Part shown: piece after piece, positions 51,166-63,119 of the stretch
How positions within the stretch are numbered: the stretch's first letter is position 1
Layout of the letters: each line of letters begins with the position of its first letter
Assembly: GCA_949126835.1 (NCBI GenBank)
Contig: OX421497.1
Span: 18,224,409-18,288,408 of the forward strand
Source of the DNA: Anisus vortex
Taxonomy: Eukaryota; Mollusca; Gastropoda; Planorbidae
Reading direction: 5' to 3'
Length of the DNA: 64,000 nt
Program-made: the position numbers and the translations under genes
The notes under the pieces: generated by a model
What the model was told of the DNA's origin: nothing
Seen by the model: only the letters and a program-made list of their open reading frames with translations
The model's database searches: none

Positions 51166-53465
51166 AGAATTTAAGTAATGAAAAACGTTTCCTTTTATCT
51201 CATATTGTGAAATAGGTTAGTCTAAATGTTAATTTTGTTTTTCTTTTAATGGGTGAATAATGCATCAAATTCGATGGTACGACATCTAATGTTTAACATA
51301 ACAACGGTATCTATCTACACGCTGAAACTTAATACATCGCATTGTCTTATTTATACACTCTACATTCTAAACAGGCGCCAATTTCATCCCCGACCTGACA
51401 AAGTTAATACGTTATTAAACTATTCGTCTAACATATATATATATCCTAATGTAATATTTAATTTTTACTGCAAACTAAAGTCAGTTGATAAACTAGGACA
51501 GTTCTTGAAGAAATGTGACGAAACAATCGGACAACATGTGGAAGTATTTAAAGTCTTATCTTTGGTGTACTTTGTTTGCACTTCTTCACCGACCTGATAA
51601 GATTTTTTAAAATATAAAAAGTTGACTTGTTTCATATAGTAAAATGATTGCAAATAATTTTAAAATCATTTTAACTGTTTTGATTCAGATAAATTACATG
51701 CCTGTAATATTGTGTAATTTGTACTGAAAGGATATATGTTTCTTGTTATACTAACATGTACTGCATTAGACTATTGTGCTAGGAAACTTAGGCCTAAAAA
51801 ACACTAAGAAGGTAAAGTTTACATTTAGAGGGAACTTGTGTTGAAACCATTATCTGGTAATACTTTTTATTTTCCTTCCTTCATATATTTTTTTAAAATG
51901 ATAAATGAGGTTATATAAGGAAATGGCATGTGTGTATAAAATAGTAACATAAAGACTATAACGTGGCTATTCCTTCAGTCAAGTGCGGCCCCCATAAACA
52001 TTCTTCTTCTTCTTTAGGTGCCAGGTCTGGGGCAGACATCGGCGGTCATGACTCTCCATTATTTTCTGTTGTTAGCTATTTGGAGGAAGTTATTATTGCT
52101 TATGTTGTTGTTCGTTTCTCATACGTTCAGGCTTTCTACATATGTCAGCCTTTGTCTTCCTCTGTCTCTCTTACCAGATATTTTCCCACACAAAACCAGT
52201 CTTTCAATAGCATTTTTCCTATAGATGTTTCCTAGAAATTTCATCTGTCTGTACCTAATGGTTTTAATGAGTTCTCTTGAGGTACATGCTGTTTTCAACG
52301 CTTCTGCATTAGATTTCTTTTAAACATTGTTTATATCATACAAATGATCTATTTAAAAAAATGGATTGGGAACGGCGATCTAAATGTGTTAGGAAAATCT
52401 GTCAAAAATAAGAAATACATGTACCCGGTAGTAATTTTTAAAAACATGAACTATATAAATTATATATTTTATGTATAGGCTATATATATATTTATATGTG
52501 TTTTACATGATTATATATTTGCTATATTATATATATATTATTATATATGTTTACCTATTTGTATTGAAAAATACAATTGCCTTTAAATTTTACTGTTATG
52601 GCGATATATTACATTGCATTGTAAGACTGTTAGGCCTACAATAAACATTGTGTTACTTTTTTTATTTTTTTAAATTATCCTTTAAATGCCTGTCTATCTT
52701 TATGGTGCTAATTTTAGAATCTTTATTTAATCACTTTGAATGATATTTTTAGTTCTTTAATTCATTTATAGATCTTTTAACTTCGCTTTTTGTTTCTTTT
52801 TTTTTTTTGTACGACAAAAGGGAAATTCTCTAAAGGTTTATGCATAGCATAGGAAAACATTGTTTTTACTCTTTTTTTTTAAATATTTATTTACGTATCT
52901 TCTTATAACACCTAATACATTTTAATGTCGACTTTGATTAGAATTTATGTAGTAAAATGGCGACTATATAATTTCTTACTTACTAATTACTTACTGCCCT
53001 ACATGCAAAATGTTTAAATGGCTCTTTACCTTAATGCCATCTGTTAGTACCTTGTCTTCTTCTTCCTGAAGTTTTAAAAGCGTTTTAAACTTGTTCTTCA
53101 GTACCAGCTAAACACACCTCTAGTCATGTGTTCTTTTAGAAAGCTAACATTTTACGTCCGATTTCTGTTTCACTTCCGCTTTAATTTAAATTGGGCCACC
53201 ACCAGATGTCTCTAGCTTGGTATAACAGATAATCATTATTCTTATTCTACAATACTTTTATAGCTCATTACATGAGCATAAAAGTACTCTTTCTATATTT
53301 CAGTTGCTAAGTATAATTCATAATAAACGATTTGGATGTCGTAATTTTTCGTGAGTTCCAAAAAGCCAATTTCTGTTTTATTTTATCAGCATTGATTGAT
53401 TATTATATTTAATGTATTCGATTTGTTAAAGTATTGTTATTTTTTAAACATTTTAGTAAATCCAG
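51166..53465. other. Upstream region of SLC16-like copy B
   Basis: Aligns with 31800-34395 minus the 185-bp MITE. An extra ~330 bp near 52000-52330 (with a short open frame) has no counterpart in copy A and is unidentified. Confidence 0.55.
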
Positions 53466-53509
53466 AAACACCGTTGCCTGTTCCCATATGTTCCGCTCAA
53501 CCAGTAATA

Positions 53510-53654
53510 ATGTCAAAGAAATCTAAACAACGCGAACAGGGTTTTGAGCTAACATCATTGACCAGTGGTGAAGAGCTAAACAAACAACTTAATCACCAGA
53601 GTAGTCCTAATGTCTTGATACTTGACAGTGCCCAATCTTGGCTAATATGTTTTG
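53510..53654 (+). CDS. SLC16-like copy B, exon 1
   Basis: 145 nt, donor GTACAAG. Encodes MSKKSKQREQGFELTSLTSG as in copy A, with D30 region changed to LNHQ and SAHSW to SAQSW. Confidence 0.72.
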
Positions 53655-55721
53655 GTACAAGTATAACTTTATAATATGTAGTTTGTTTCTGATAGCAATA
53701 GTGTATTTTTACAGAGTTGAATGTAGTATAACTTATAGTGTTGAATGTAGTAGGCCTATAACTTATAGTGTTGAATGTAGTATATCTTATAGTGTTGAAT
53801 GTAGTATATCTTATAGTGTTGAATGTAGTATATCTTATAGTGTTGAATGTTTTATATTTTATAGTTTTGAATATAGTATATCTTTTAACGTTGAATGTAG
53901 TATATCTTATAGTGTTGAATGTAGGATATCTTAAAGAGTTGAATGTAGTATATCTTATAGTTTTTTTAAATGTAGTATATCTTATAGTGTTGAATGTAGT
54001 ATAAGTTATAGTGTTGAATGTAGTATAACTTATAGTGTTGAATGTAGTATAACTTATAGTGTTGAATGTAGTATAACGTATAGTGTTAGAGTATAGATTC
54101 GATTATAGTTTAATTTATGTCGAAGTTTTATGTAGTCCTTTTTTTTTTGTCTAATTCGTCAACAGCCAACTTTATACTGATGACTGTAGACTCCTCTTTT
54201 GGTCGCACAATCAACATGACGTTTTTGAATTTCGTTGAGGATTTTCAAGTTACAGTCACACAAGCTTCACTTGGATTTACTCTTGAACTAGTGGGCTTCA
54301 GTTTAACTTGTAAATGTATTTTTTAAACATAAATATAGACATGTATCTATATAAATGCGTAAAGCTTATTGAAACTGTCACAACACCACACCGACAAACA
54401 CAAAAAAATATTTTAAAGTGCAAACATAGTATAAATATCTTATAGTTTGTTAATGACTATTTATATAATCCAATAGTTTCAAGCTATCGTATATATTTTA
54501 ACATTAATATAAAGTATATTATGTGTGTGCTACTAAAGTTTAAAATCAACGAATATAGGCATTTATACTAATGCATAAACTAAAGCGGGCTGGACATGGT
54601 TCTGACTACACATCTCCAAGCTTGCAGGAGTAACGGAAACTAAGCTTAGCGAAAGATACTTCACTAGCTGTATTACTACGTCCTGAATGGGACACTTTAC
54701 ATACTATGTTGACATAATTTTCAAATAGACAATGCTTAATATACAATTGGCCAGTATACAATAGTGTATACATTCCTATACCAATATTTGTAAATAGACA
54801 ATGCTTACATATACAAATGGCCAGTATACAATAGTGTGTACATTCCTATACCAATATTTGTAACTAGACAATGCTTACATATACAATGGGCCAGTACACA
54901 ATAGTGTAAACATTCCTATACCAATATTTGTAAATAGACAATGCTTACCTATACAATTGACCAGAATACAATAGTGTATACATTCCTATACCAAAAAAAA
55001 AACAGCAGGCCCTAGTGTAGGCGGAGCATTCCTATAACAATATTTTTTTAAAAGCTATAAAAGCACACAACACTCAACATCTCGCTATGTTTTTATTTAC
55101 TCTGCTTTCCATAAATGACTAAGGCAAACAAACACACACATACAAGATGGTAAGACGGTTTTAAACTAGGCAGTAATAAATACTCATAGCCCACAAATGG
55201 CAACCTTTGCTCTTACCTCCCCTTTTCATTTCTTAATTAATCAGTTATTAACAAAAATCACACAGAAAAAAAGCGATTATTTAATTTTTAGTTAAGGAAA
55301 GATTATCACTCTTTGAGTAACATTTTTTCATTAGGTAATTATTAAATAATAATTAACTAATGTTTGTATCATTATTCAATATGGAACACACACATGCACC
55401 CCCCCCCCAATCTATCTATCTATATATATATATATCTATGGTTCGGACATTACGGTTTGCAAGTAATATATCTAGCTCTCTATATATTCAATATTTATTT
55501 TTTTCTTCAGCTATGATCATCACAGCTCATATAGCCCTATATATATATAAATATTCTATATTTATTATTTTTTTCAGCTATGATCATCACAGCTCTAGTT
55601 GTACCCAAGATAGGGGAGAGAATTACCTGCATTATCGGATCTACTCTAGGCTGTATAAGTACATTAGGCATAGGCTGGTCACCAACTATTGCCTACTTTC
55701 TATTTTTCATGGCTATGAAAG
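53510..55721 (+). CDS. SLC16-like gene copy B, exons 1-3 (incomplete in window)
   Basis: Exons 53510-53654, 54166-54309, 55578-55721, same lengths, phases and splice sites as copy A; 144 residues, all open. Against copy A there are 12 differences in 433 coding bases by my count, 6 amino-acid changing (D/N, H/Q in exon 1; L/V, G/D, Q/E, C/G in exon 2) and 6 silent, while introns have diverged far more. No exon 4 counterpart (YFNKRKSFATAV) is seen in the remaining 8.3 kb, which is filled by the Helitron-like array. It may be a second gene whose remaining exons lie beyond the window, or a partial duplicate. Confidence 0.7.
53700..54080. repeat. 24-bp tandem repeat in intron 1 (copy B)
   Basis: About 16 units of GTTGAATGTAGTATATCTTA plus TAGT, the counterpart of 34640-35160 with a different copy number. 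The overlapping 98- and 78-residue frames are artefacts. Confidence 0.93.
54166..54309 (+). CDS. SLC16-like copy B, exon 2
   Basis: 144 nt, acceptor TTCGTCAACAG, donor GTAAATG. Encodes ANFILMTVDSSFGRTINMTF and ASLGFTLELVGFSLT. Confidence 0.75.
54310..55498. other. SLC16-like copy B intron 2
   Basis: Contains a ~75-bp direct repeat (about 4 units, 54700-54985; AATAGACAATGCTTACATAT ... CATTCCTATACCAATATT) that is single-copy at 35870-35945 in copy A, so it expanded after the duplication. Confidence 0.75.
55499..55530 (+). repeat. Duplicated acceptor edge of exon 3, copy B
   Basis: TTTTTCTTCAG followed by CTATGATCATCACAGCTC, the first 18 nt of exon 3, occurs here before the true exon at 55578. 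Splicing to it would shift frame after a few codons. Copy A has only one such edge. Confidence 0.85.
55578..55721 (+). CDS. SLC16-like copy B, exon 3
   Basis: 144 nt, acceptor TTTTTTTCAG, donor GTGAAAC. The protein is identical to copy A exon 3. A partial duplicate of its acceptor edge lies 66 bp upstream. Confidence 0.78.
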
Positions 55722-55833
55722 GTGAAACTTTTTTTGTGTGAATTTTAAAAACAACACAATTTTAACAAATGATTTTTACAATTCAAAACCAATTTAAGCT
55801 TACTATCTAACCTGCACTTTATCTTATATTATA

Positions 55834-57079
55834 CAAGCCGGTATGTGCCCGGTCCTCCGAACCGGCTAAAAGTTATGTTTACATACACTCTAACTACTCA
55901 AGCAGTTATAATGAGATTGCCCGCATGACCTACGACACGAAATTAAACGTGAGGTAATTTTTTATTAGCCCGCTACAACATAAATTACCCGTTAAAATCA
56001 TTACCCATTACCCATTATAACAGTAAAAAAATTGCCCGATATAAATTACGACGCAAATTAAAACGTGAATATATTTTGTTCTATTCATTGATAAAGAACA
56101 TTCGACAGTACTTTTATTTAAAAAAAAATGATTGTTTGATATATTTTTTTACGACAAACATTAAGTCGCAGACCTATGTTGTGTTGTTTTTGTTATTTGC
56201 TATTTATTTTTGTATTGTTGCTTTGGAAGCAAACTTAGAATTAATTTTTCTATTCAACATGTAAAACAATAACAAATGAAACCAATAAGAAACAAAGAAG
56301 AAACTTAAAAAAAAAAAAAATTGTGTTCAATGTAATCGCATAATGATATTTTACATACACTTTATCTACCCATGGAGTTATAATGAGATTGCCCGCTACA
56401 CAGTTAATATATACGGCAATTAATAAAACCCTGCCCGTTAAAAAGTTTATCGATGTATACGTCACAAATTTAAATGTGAATGACATTTTGTACGCCCGCT
56501 ACAACCGAAACGAACTGAAACGTGAAATATTTCCCGCTAGAAACGAATTGAAACGTGAAATATTTCCCGCTAGAAAGATTTTAATGCGTATACGCCCGCT
56601 TCAAACGAATTGAAAAAGCTAAAAGTTGTGTTTACATACACTCTTACTACTCAAGCAGTTATAATGAGATTGCACGCAACAACTACAAAGTTTATATTTC
56701 GTATACGACACGAATTAAAACGTGAATATATTTTGTTCTATTCATTCATAAAATACATTAGCAAACATTGAAGCAAAGTTAATTTTAAATGAATACGCAA
56801 AATTTGATGACGTCATCCTAAAAAAAATCTCAACGCCATCCTTTTTTTTATTTTTTTTAGCGCGATCGATCGAAAAACTATAAAAAGTTGGAACGGCAAA
56901 TTCAACATGAACCCAAAATATGTCGTTTTATTCGCGTTTTTTGACCAAACTGACCACTGCGGTCATTTTAATTTTTTTTAAACCTTGACAGTGTTCACCG
57001 CCGTAACGCAAAGAATATTTGTAGCAAATTTCACGTTTTTATGTCCAGTATTTAAAAAGATTATGCGGTATGTACATAC

Positions 57080-57110
<31 letters not shown>

Positions 57111-57138
57111 CATATTCCTTTTGAGATTTATATATATA
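55834..57138 (-). mobile_element. Helitron-like unit 1 (type B)
   Basis: Minus-strand element. Its 3' end is at 55834, with terminal hairpin CCGGTCCTCCGAACCGG (55849-55865). Its 5' part carries the (CAGC)n tract at 57080-57111 and palindrome GGTATGTACATACC (57067-57080). Repeated GTATACGACACGAATTAAAA-like motifs lie inside. It abuts unit 2 without spacer. No protein. Confidence 0.8.
56808..56907 (+). promoter_or_regulatory. CRE-TATA module, unit 1
   Basis: TGACGTCA palindrome at 56808-56815, GCGATCGATCG palindrome near 56861-56871, TATAAAAAG at 56879-56887. Inference only: a promoter-like arrangement on the strand opposite the Helitron genes. Confidence 0.4.
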
Positions 57139-59151
57139 CAAGCCGTTATGTGCCCGATTCTTCGAACGGGCTTTTTTTTAGAATATGCTTGACACATTAT
57201 AGTTTTTTAGTTTTGTTTTTGCAACATACATAAAGTAGTATGTTTTTTTTTTTGTGGTCAGTATTTTTTAAATTTATTTTTGTTTTGCACACTTTATTAT
57301 ACACCAATTCAATATACAACTAAAAAGGAAAAACAAATAACAATAATTTTTTTTTATTTCTTGCTCAAAGTATGACCACTATGATCGAATTTTGTGAGTT
57401 TATTGGGTAATTAAACTCTTTCTGTAAAACAGAACTCACATGTCTTTTAAAAAGTACTGTTAATTCGAAAATGATTGTTTGATATATTTTTTTGCTACAA
57501 CATTAGTCGTAGATCAATATTTATTTATTTTTGCTTTTTTTTTTGTTTTTGTTGGTGTTATTTGCTATTTATTTATTGTTGCTTTGGAAGCAAACTTTGA
57601 ATTAAATTTTAAATTCAACAGGAAAAACAATAACAACTGAAACCGATATGAATCATAGTTTATACAACGTATACGACATGAATTAAAACTTTTAAAAGTT
57701 GGTCCGGCAAATTTAAACATTGCCCGGCAATATAAAAATTTCCCGCTACATAGTTTATAAGACGTATACGATACAAATTAAAACTTTAAAACGTTGAGCT
57801 CGGCAATTTAAACATTGCCTGGCAATTGAAAAATTTCCCGCTACAAAGTTTATAAGACGTATACACAGAATAGGTATAGAACAGAATGCACAATCCCTAT
57901 ATACGCAGTCACTAAAAGTTACCATTTTCCGCAATGCAGCGGTCGCTAGAGACGCTACTATAGTAAAATGTGAAAGGATATCTACGTCTGCCATAAATAT
58001 ATACAATATATATAGGGCCTACATTATCTTTCATTATAGGCTTACTTTTATATAAATTTGACTTAATTACCCATTTTGTTTTGAACATTATATGATTAGG
58101 CCAATATGATGTATAAATATTTTTATTGCCCGGTACTGATTTGAAAAAAAAATGGCTTAGACGTAGCTCGGTACCGGTAACTAAATTGCTGCGGCTACCG
58201 GTACATAATTATATATACTTTTTAAACCAAAATAAACTTTTAAAATTATGAAGGGAAATAGGCATATAATTCATAATGAGTTAATATGAGGTTGTTTATG
58301 CTGTTGTTTATCCTTTATGGAGTCAGGAAAGCCATGCAGTTTGACATGCTCTTTTTTACGATAATTAGTCGTTTTCGCATCATTGTTGTAGTTTATTACA
58401 CAACCGTTTATGCACATTTTGCCTGAAATATTAGCTTTGGGTGTTCGAACTTGTAGATTTGAAGAAAAAGACATTGTAGGCTAAATAAGCATAAATATAG
58501 AGTGTAACCAGGACCGCTGCGTTTAAATAAGCTTAGTATGGCGTCGGTATTACTGCCCAAAACAGAAATAAAATGCGATTGCGCATTCTGTTTTATACCT
58601 ATTCTGCGGACATATACAACACGAATAAAAACGTGAAGGAATTTTGTATTTGCCAGATACAACGTAAGATACCCATTAAAACCATTAATCATTACCCATT
58701 ATAACAATTTAAAAATATCCCGCTATAAATTACGACGCAAATTAAAACGTGAATATATTTTTTTCTATTCATTCATAAAGTACATTAGCAAACGTTGAAG
58801 CGAAGTTAATTAAATTAAATACGCAAAACTCGATGACGCCATAAAAAAAAAGACAGCCAGCTATCCCTGCACAAACTTTGATGACGTCATATAAAAATAA
58901 TCTCTGCGCGTCCTTTTGTCTTATTTTTTTAGCGCGATCGATCGAAAAACTATAAAAAGTTGGAACGGCAAATTCAACATGAACCCAAAATATGTCGTTT
59001 TATTCGCGTTTTTTGACCAAACTGACCACTGCGGTCATTTTAATTTTTTTAAAACCTTGACAGTGTTCACCGCCGTAACGCAAAGAATATTTGTAGCAAA
59101 TTTCACGTTTTTATGTCCAGTATTTAAAAAGATTATGCGGTATGTACATAC

Positions 59152-59182
<31 letters not shown>

Positions 59183-59214
59183 CATACATATTCCTTTTGA
59201 GATTTATATATATA
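57139..59214 (-). mobile_element. Helitron-like unit 2 (type A)
   Basis: 3' end at 57139 with hairpin GCCCGATTCTTCGAACGGGC (57152-57171). The next ~520 bp (to about 57660) match the region between the hairpin and helicase gene of the autonomous element at 63151-63650. (CAGC)n at 59152-59182 and palindrome at 59139-59152 mark its 5' side. Nearly identical to unit 4. Confidence 0.85.
58882..58980 (+). promoter_or_regulatory. CRE-TATA module, unit 2
   Basis: TGACGTCA at 58882-58889, GCGATCGATCG near 58934-58944, TATAAAAAG at 58951-58959; the same order and nearly the same 70-bp spacing as in the other units. A short open frame starts at 58979. Confidence 0.4.
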
Positions 59215-59731
59215 CAAGCCGTTATGTGCCCGGTCCTCCGAACCGGCTAAAAGTTATGTTTACATACACTCTAACTACTCAGGCAGTTATAATGAGATTG
59301 CCCGCATGCCTTACGACACGAATTTAAACGTGAGGTAATTTTTTATTTGCCCGCTACAACATGAATTAGCCGTTAAAATCATTACTTATCGCCCATTATA
59401 ACAATTACAAAATTGCCCGCTATAAATTACGACGCAAATTAAAACATGAATATATTTTGTTCTATTCATTGATTAAGAACAATCGACAGTACTTTTATTT
59501 TTTTTTTATGATTGTTTGATATATTTTTTTTACGACAAACATTAAGTCGCAGACCTATGTTGTGTTGTTTTTGTTTATTTGCTATTTATTTATTTATTGT
59601 TGCTTTAGAAGCAAACTTAGAATTAAATTTTCTATTCAACATGTAAAACAATAACAAATGAAACCCATATGAAATAATGTTTATAAAACGTATACGACAC
59701 GAATTAAAACTTTAAAAAGTTAGTTCCAGCA

Positions 59732-60252
59732 ATTTGAACATTGCCCGGCAAATTAAACATTGCCCGGTAATATAAACATTGCCCGTTAATTTAAACATTG
59801 CCCGGTAATTTAAACATTGCCCGGTAATTTAAACATTGCCCGGTAATTTAAACATTGCCCGGTAATTTAAACATTGCCTGGTAATTTAAACCTGCCCGGT
59901 AATTTAAACATTGCCCGGTAATTTAAACATTGCCCGCTATTATAAACATTGCCCGGTAATTAAAACATTGCCCGGTAATTTAAACATTGCCCGGTAATTT
60001 AAACATTGCCCGGTAATTTAAACATTGCCCGGTAATTTGAACATTGCCCGGTAATTTAAACATTGCCCGGTAATTTAAACATTGCCCGGTATTATAAACA
60101 TTGCCCGGTAATTTAAACATTGCCCGGTAATTTAAACATTGCCCGGTAATTTAAACATTGCCCGGTAATTTAAACATTGCCCGGTAATTTAAACATTGCC
60201 CGGTATTATTAACATTGCCCGGTAATTTAAACATTGCCCGGTAATTTAAACA
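59732..60252. repeat. 19-bp minisatellite, about 27 copies
   Basis: Unit CATTGCCCGGTAATTTAAA, 19 bp, with occasional TATTATA variants. Single related units occur in the other Helitron-like copies (for example near 57715 and 61727), so it expanded within unit 3. Confidence 0.95.
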
Positions 60253-60786
60253 ATGGCCGTTACCAAGGCGATAAGCCTAAAGGTGCCCAGTTCTCGGAAC
60301 TGGATAAAATAACCCATGGAGTTATAAGCAATAGTCTTAAGCGGTGATAAACTATTTTCCGGTAACTTAAATCATTTAAATATTGCATTCTACAAATTAC
60401 GACGCAAATTAAAACAAAATTTTGTTCCCTTCTTAAACGCATAAATACGCAAAATTTGATGACGCCATATAATTATAAGCTTAAATATAGAGTGTAACCA
60501 GGACCACTGCGTTTAAATAAGCTTAGTAAGGCGTCGGTATTACTTCCCGAAACAGAAAAAAACGCTAAATCTATTTGCTTTGTCCTATGTTTGTAAAGTT
60601 TTAAATTATTAATTAGCTTTAAGTCATGTATTCACAGTGTAAAGTATTAAAGTAGTGATAGATTAAGAAAATCAACTACAGTATTGGTAGTGTAAAGAAT
60701 TTATGTTGTTTACGGCACGTAGGCAATAAAAACATGAAGAAAATTTGTTCCCATCATTGAGATAAAAATCCATGCACATAGTTTGA

Positions 60787-60920
60787 TGACGTCAATTTAA
60801 ACATAAATGAAAAATGTCCCCTCATCGCTAAAAAATCCATGCGCAAACTTTGATGACGTCATAAAAATAATCTCAGCGCATCCTTTTTTTTCTAACTTTG
60901 TGACGAAAAACTATAAAAAG
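60787..60920 (+). promoter_or_regulatory. CRE-TATA module, unit 3
   Basis: Two TGACGTCA sites (60787-60794, 60854-60861) and TATAAAAAG at 60912-60920; the CGATCG palindrome is lost. Confidence 0.35.
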
Positions 60921-61110
60921 TTGTACTGGCAAAGACAATGTGAATCAAAAGTTGTGTTTTATTCGCGTTTTTTGACCAAACTGACCACTGCGGTCATTTT
61001 AATTTTTTTAAAACCTTGACAGTGTTCACCGCCGTAACGCAAAGAATATTTGTAGCAAATTTCACGTTTTTATGTCCAGTATTTAAAAAGATTATGCGGT
61101 ATGTACATAC

Positions 61111-61141
<31 letters not shown>

Positions 61142-61169
61142 CATATTCCTTTTGAGATTTATATATATA

Positions 61170-63052
61170 CAAGCCGGTATGTGCCCGATTCTTCGAACGG
61201 GCTTTTTTTTAGAATATGCTTGACACATTATAGTTTTTTAGTTTTGTTTTTGCAACATAAATAAAGTAGTATTTTTTTGTGGTCAGTATTTATTTTTGTT
61301 TTGCACACTTTATTATACACCAATTCAATATACAACTAAAAAGGAAAAACAAATAATAATATTTTTTTTTAATTTCTTGCTCAAAGTATGACCACTATGA
61401 TCGAATTTTGTGAGTTTATTGGGTAATTAAACTCTTTCTGTAAAACAGAACTCACATGTCTTTTAAAAAGTACTGTTAATTCGAAAATGATTGTTTGATA
61501 TATTTTTTTGCTACAACATTAGTCGTAGATCAATATTTTTTTATTTTTTTTTGTTTTTGTTGGTGTTATTTGCTATTTATTTATTGTTGCTTTGGAAGCA
61601 AACTTAGAATTAAATTTTAAATTCAACAGGAAAAACAATAACAACTGAAACCGATATGAATCATAGTTTATACAACGTATACGACATGAATTAAAACTTA
61701 AAAAAGTTGGTCCGGCAAATTCAAACATTGCCCGGCAATATAAAAATTTCCCGCTACATAGTTTATAAGACGTATACGATACAAATTAAAACTTTAAAAC
61801 GTTGAGATCGGGTCGGCAATTTAAACATTGCCTGGCAATTGAAAAATTTCCCGCTACAAAGTTTATAAGACGTATACACAGAATAGGTATAGAACAGAAT
61901 GCACAATCCCTATATACGCAGTCACTAAAAGTTACCATTTTCCGCAATCCAGCGGTCGATAGAGACGCTACTATAATAAAATGAGAAAGGATATCTACGT
62001 CTGCCATAAATATATACAATATATATAGGGCCTACATTATCTTTCATTACAGGCTTACATTTATATAAATTTGACTTAATTACCCATTTTGTTTTCAACA
62101 TTATAGGATTAGGCCAATATGATGTAAAAATATTTATTACCCGGTACTGATTTGAAAAAAAATGGCTTAGACGTAGCTCGGTACCGGTAACTAAATTGCT
62201 ACGGCTACCGGTACATAAATATATACTTTTTAAACCAAAATAAACTTTTAAAATTATGAAAGGAAATAGGCATATAATTCATAATGAGTTAATATGAGGT
62301 TGTTTATGCCGTTGTTTATCCTTTATGGAGTTAGGAAAGCCATGCAGTTTGACATGCACTTTTTTACGATAATCATTCGTTTTCGCATCATTGTTGTAGT
62401 TTATTACACAACCGTTTATGCACATTTTGCCTGAAATATTAGCTTTGGGTGTTCGAACTTGTAGATTTGAAGAAAAGGACGTTGTAGGCTAAATAAGCAT
62501 AAATATAGAGTGTAACCTGGACCGCTGCGTTTAAATAAGCTTAGTATGGCGTCGGTATTACTGCCCAAAAACAGAAATAAAATGCGATTGCACATTCTGT
62601 TTTATACCTATTCTGTGGACATATACAACACGAATAAAAACGTGAAGGATTTTTTTATTTGCCAGATACAACGTAAGTTACCCATTAGCAAAGGTTGAAG
62701 CGAAGTTAATTAAAATGAATACGCAAAATTCGATGACGCCATAAAAAAAAAGACAACCAGCTATCCCTGCGCAAACTTTGATGACGTCATCCTGAAAAAA
62801 ATCTCAACGCCATCCTTTTTTTTATTTTCTTAGCGCGATCGATCGAAAAACTATAAAAAGTTGGAACGGCAAATTCAATATGAACCCAAAATATGTCGTT
62901 TTATTCGCGTTTTTTGACCAAACTGACCACTGCGGTCATTTTAATTTTTTTAAAACCTTGACAGTGTTCACCGCCGTAACGCAAAGAATATTTGTAGCAA
63001 ATTTCACGTTTTTATGTCCAGTATTTAAAAAGATTATGCGGTATGTACATAC

Positions 63053-63087
<35 letters not shown>

Positions 63088-63119
63088 CATACATATTCCT
63101 TTTGAGATTTATATATATA
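61170..63119 (-). mobile_element. Helitron-like unit 4 (type A)
   Basis: Hairpin at 61183-61202; closely matches unit 2 over its length. (CAGC)n at 63053-63087; palindrome at 63040-63053. Its 5' edge joins the 3' terminus of the autonomous element directly. Confidence 0.85.
62782..62879 (+). promoter_or_regulatory. CRE-TATA module, unit 4
   Basis: TGACGTCA at 62782-62789, GCGATCGATCG near 62835-62845, TATAAAAAG at 62852-62860. Confidence 0.4.

Larger units (their letters stand above)
47283..55833 (+). repeat. Segmental duplication, copy B
   Basis: Counterpart of 31244-36723. It is longer because a LINE (about 48140-51165, itself holding a hAT) is inserted. It ends where the Helitron-like array begins at 55834; copy A diverges at the same point into a LINE tail, so the original right boundary is obscured. 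Confidence 0.85.
59215..61169 (-). mobile_element. Helitron-like unit 3 (type B)
   Basis: Same hairpin type as unit 1 (59230-59246), and a large internal 19-bp minisatellite that unit 1 lacks. (CAGC)n at 61111-61141; palindrome at 61098-61111. Confidence 0.85.

Noticed and set aside
53638..54004. Open frames reading repeated SYSVECSI and YLIVLNVV
   Set aside because: Artefacts of the 24-bp minisatellite in SLC16-like intron 1.
58979..59200. Conserved small ORF starting MNPKYVVLFAFFDQ in Helitron-like units
   Set aside because: Open in units 2 and 4 only, frameshifted in unit 1 and start lost in unit 3. The ATG lies about 28 nt after the TATA start, at the predicted transcription start. DNA-level conservation of the unit explains it.
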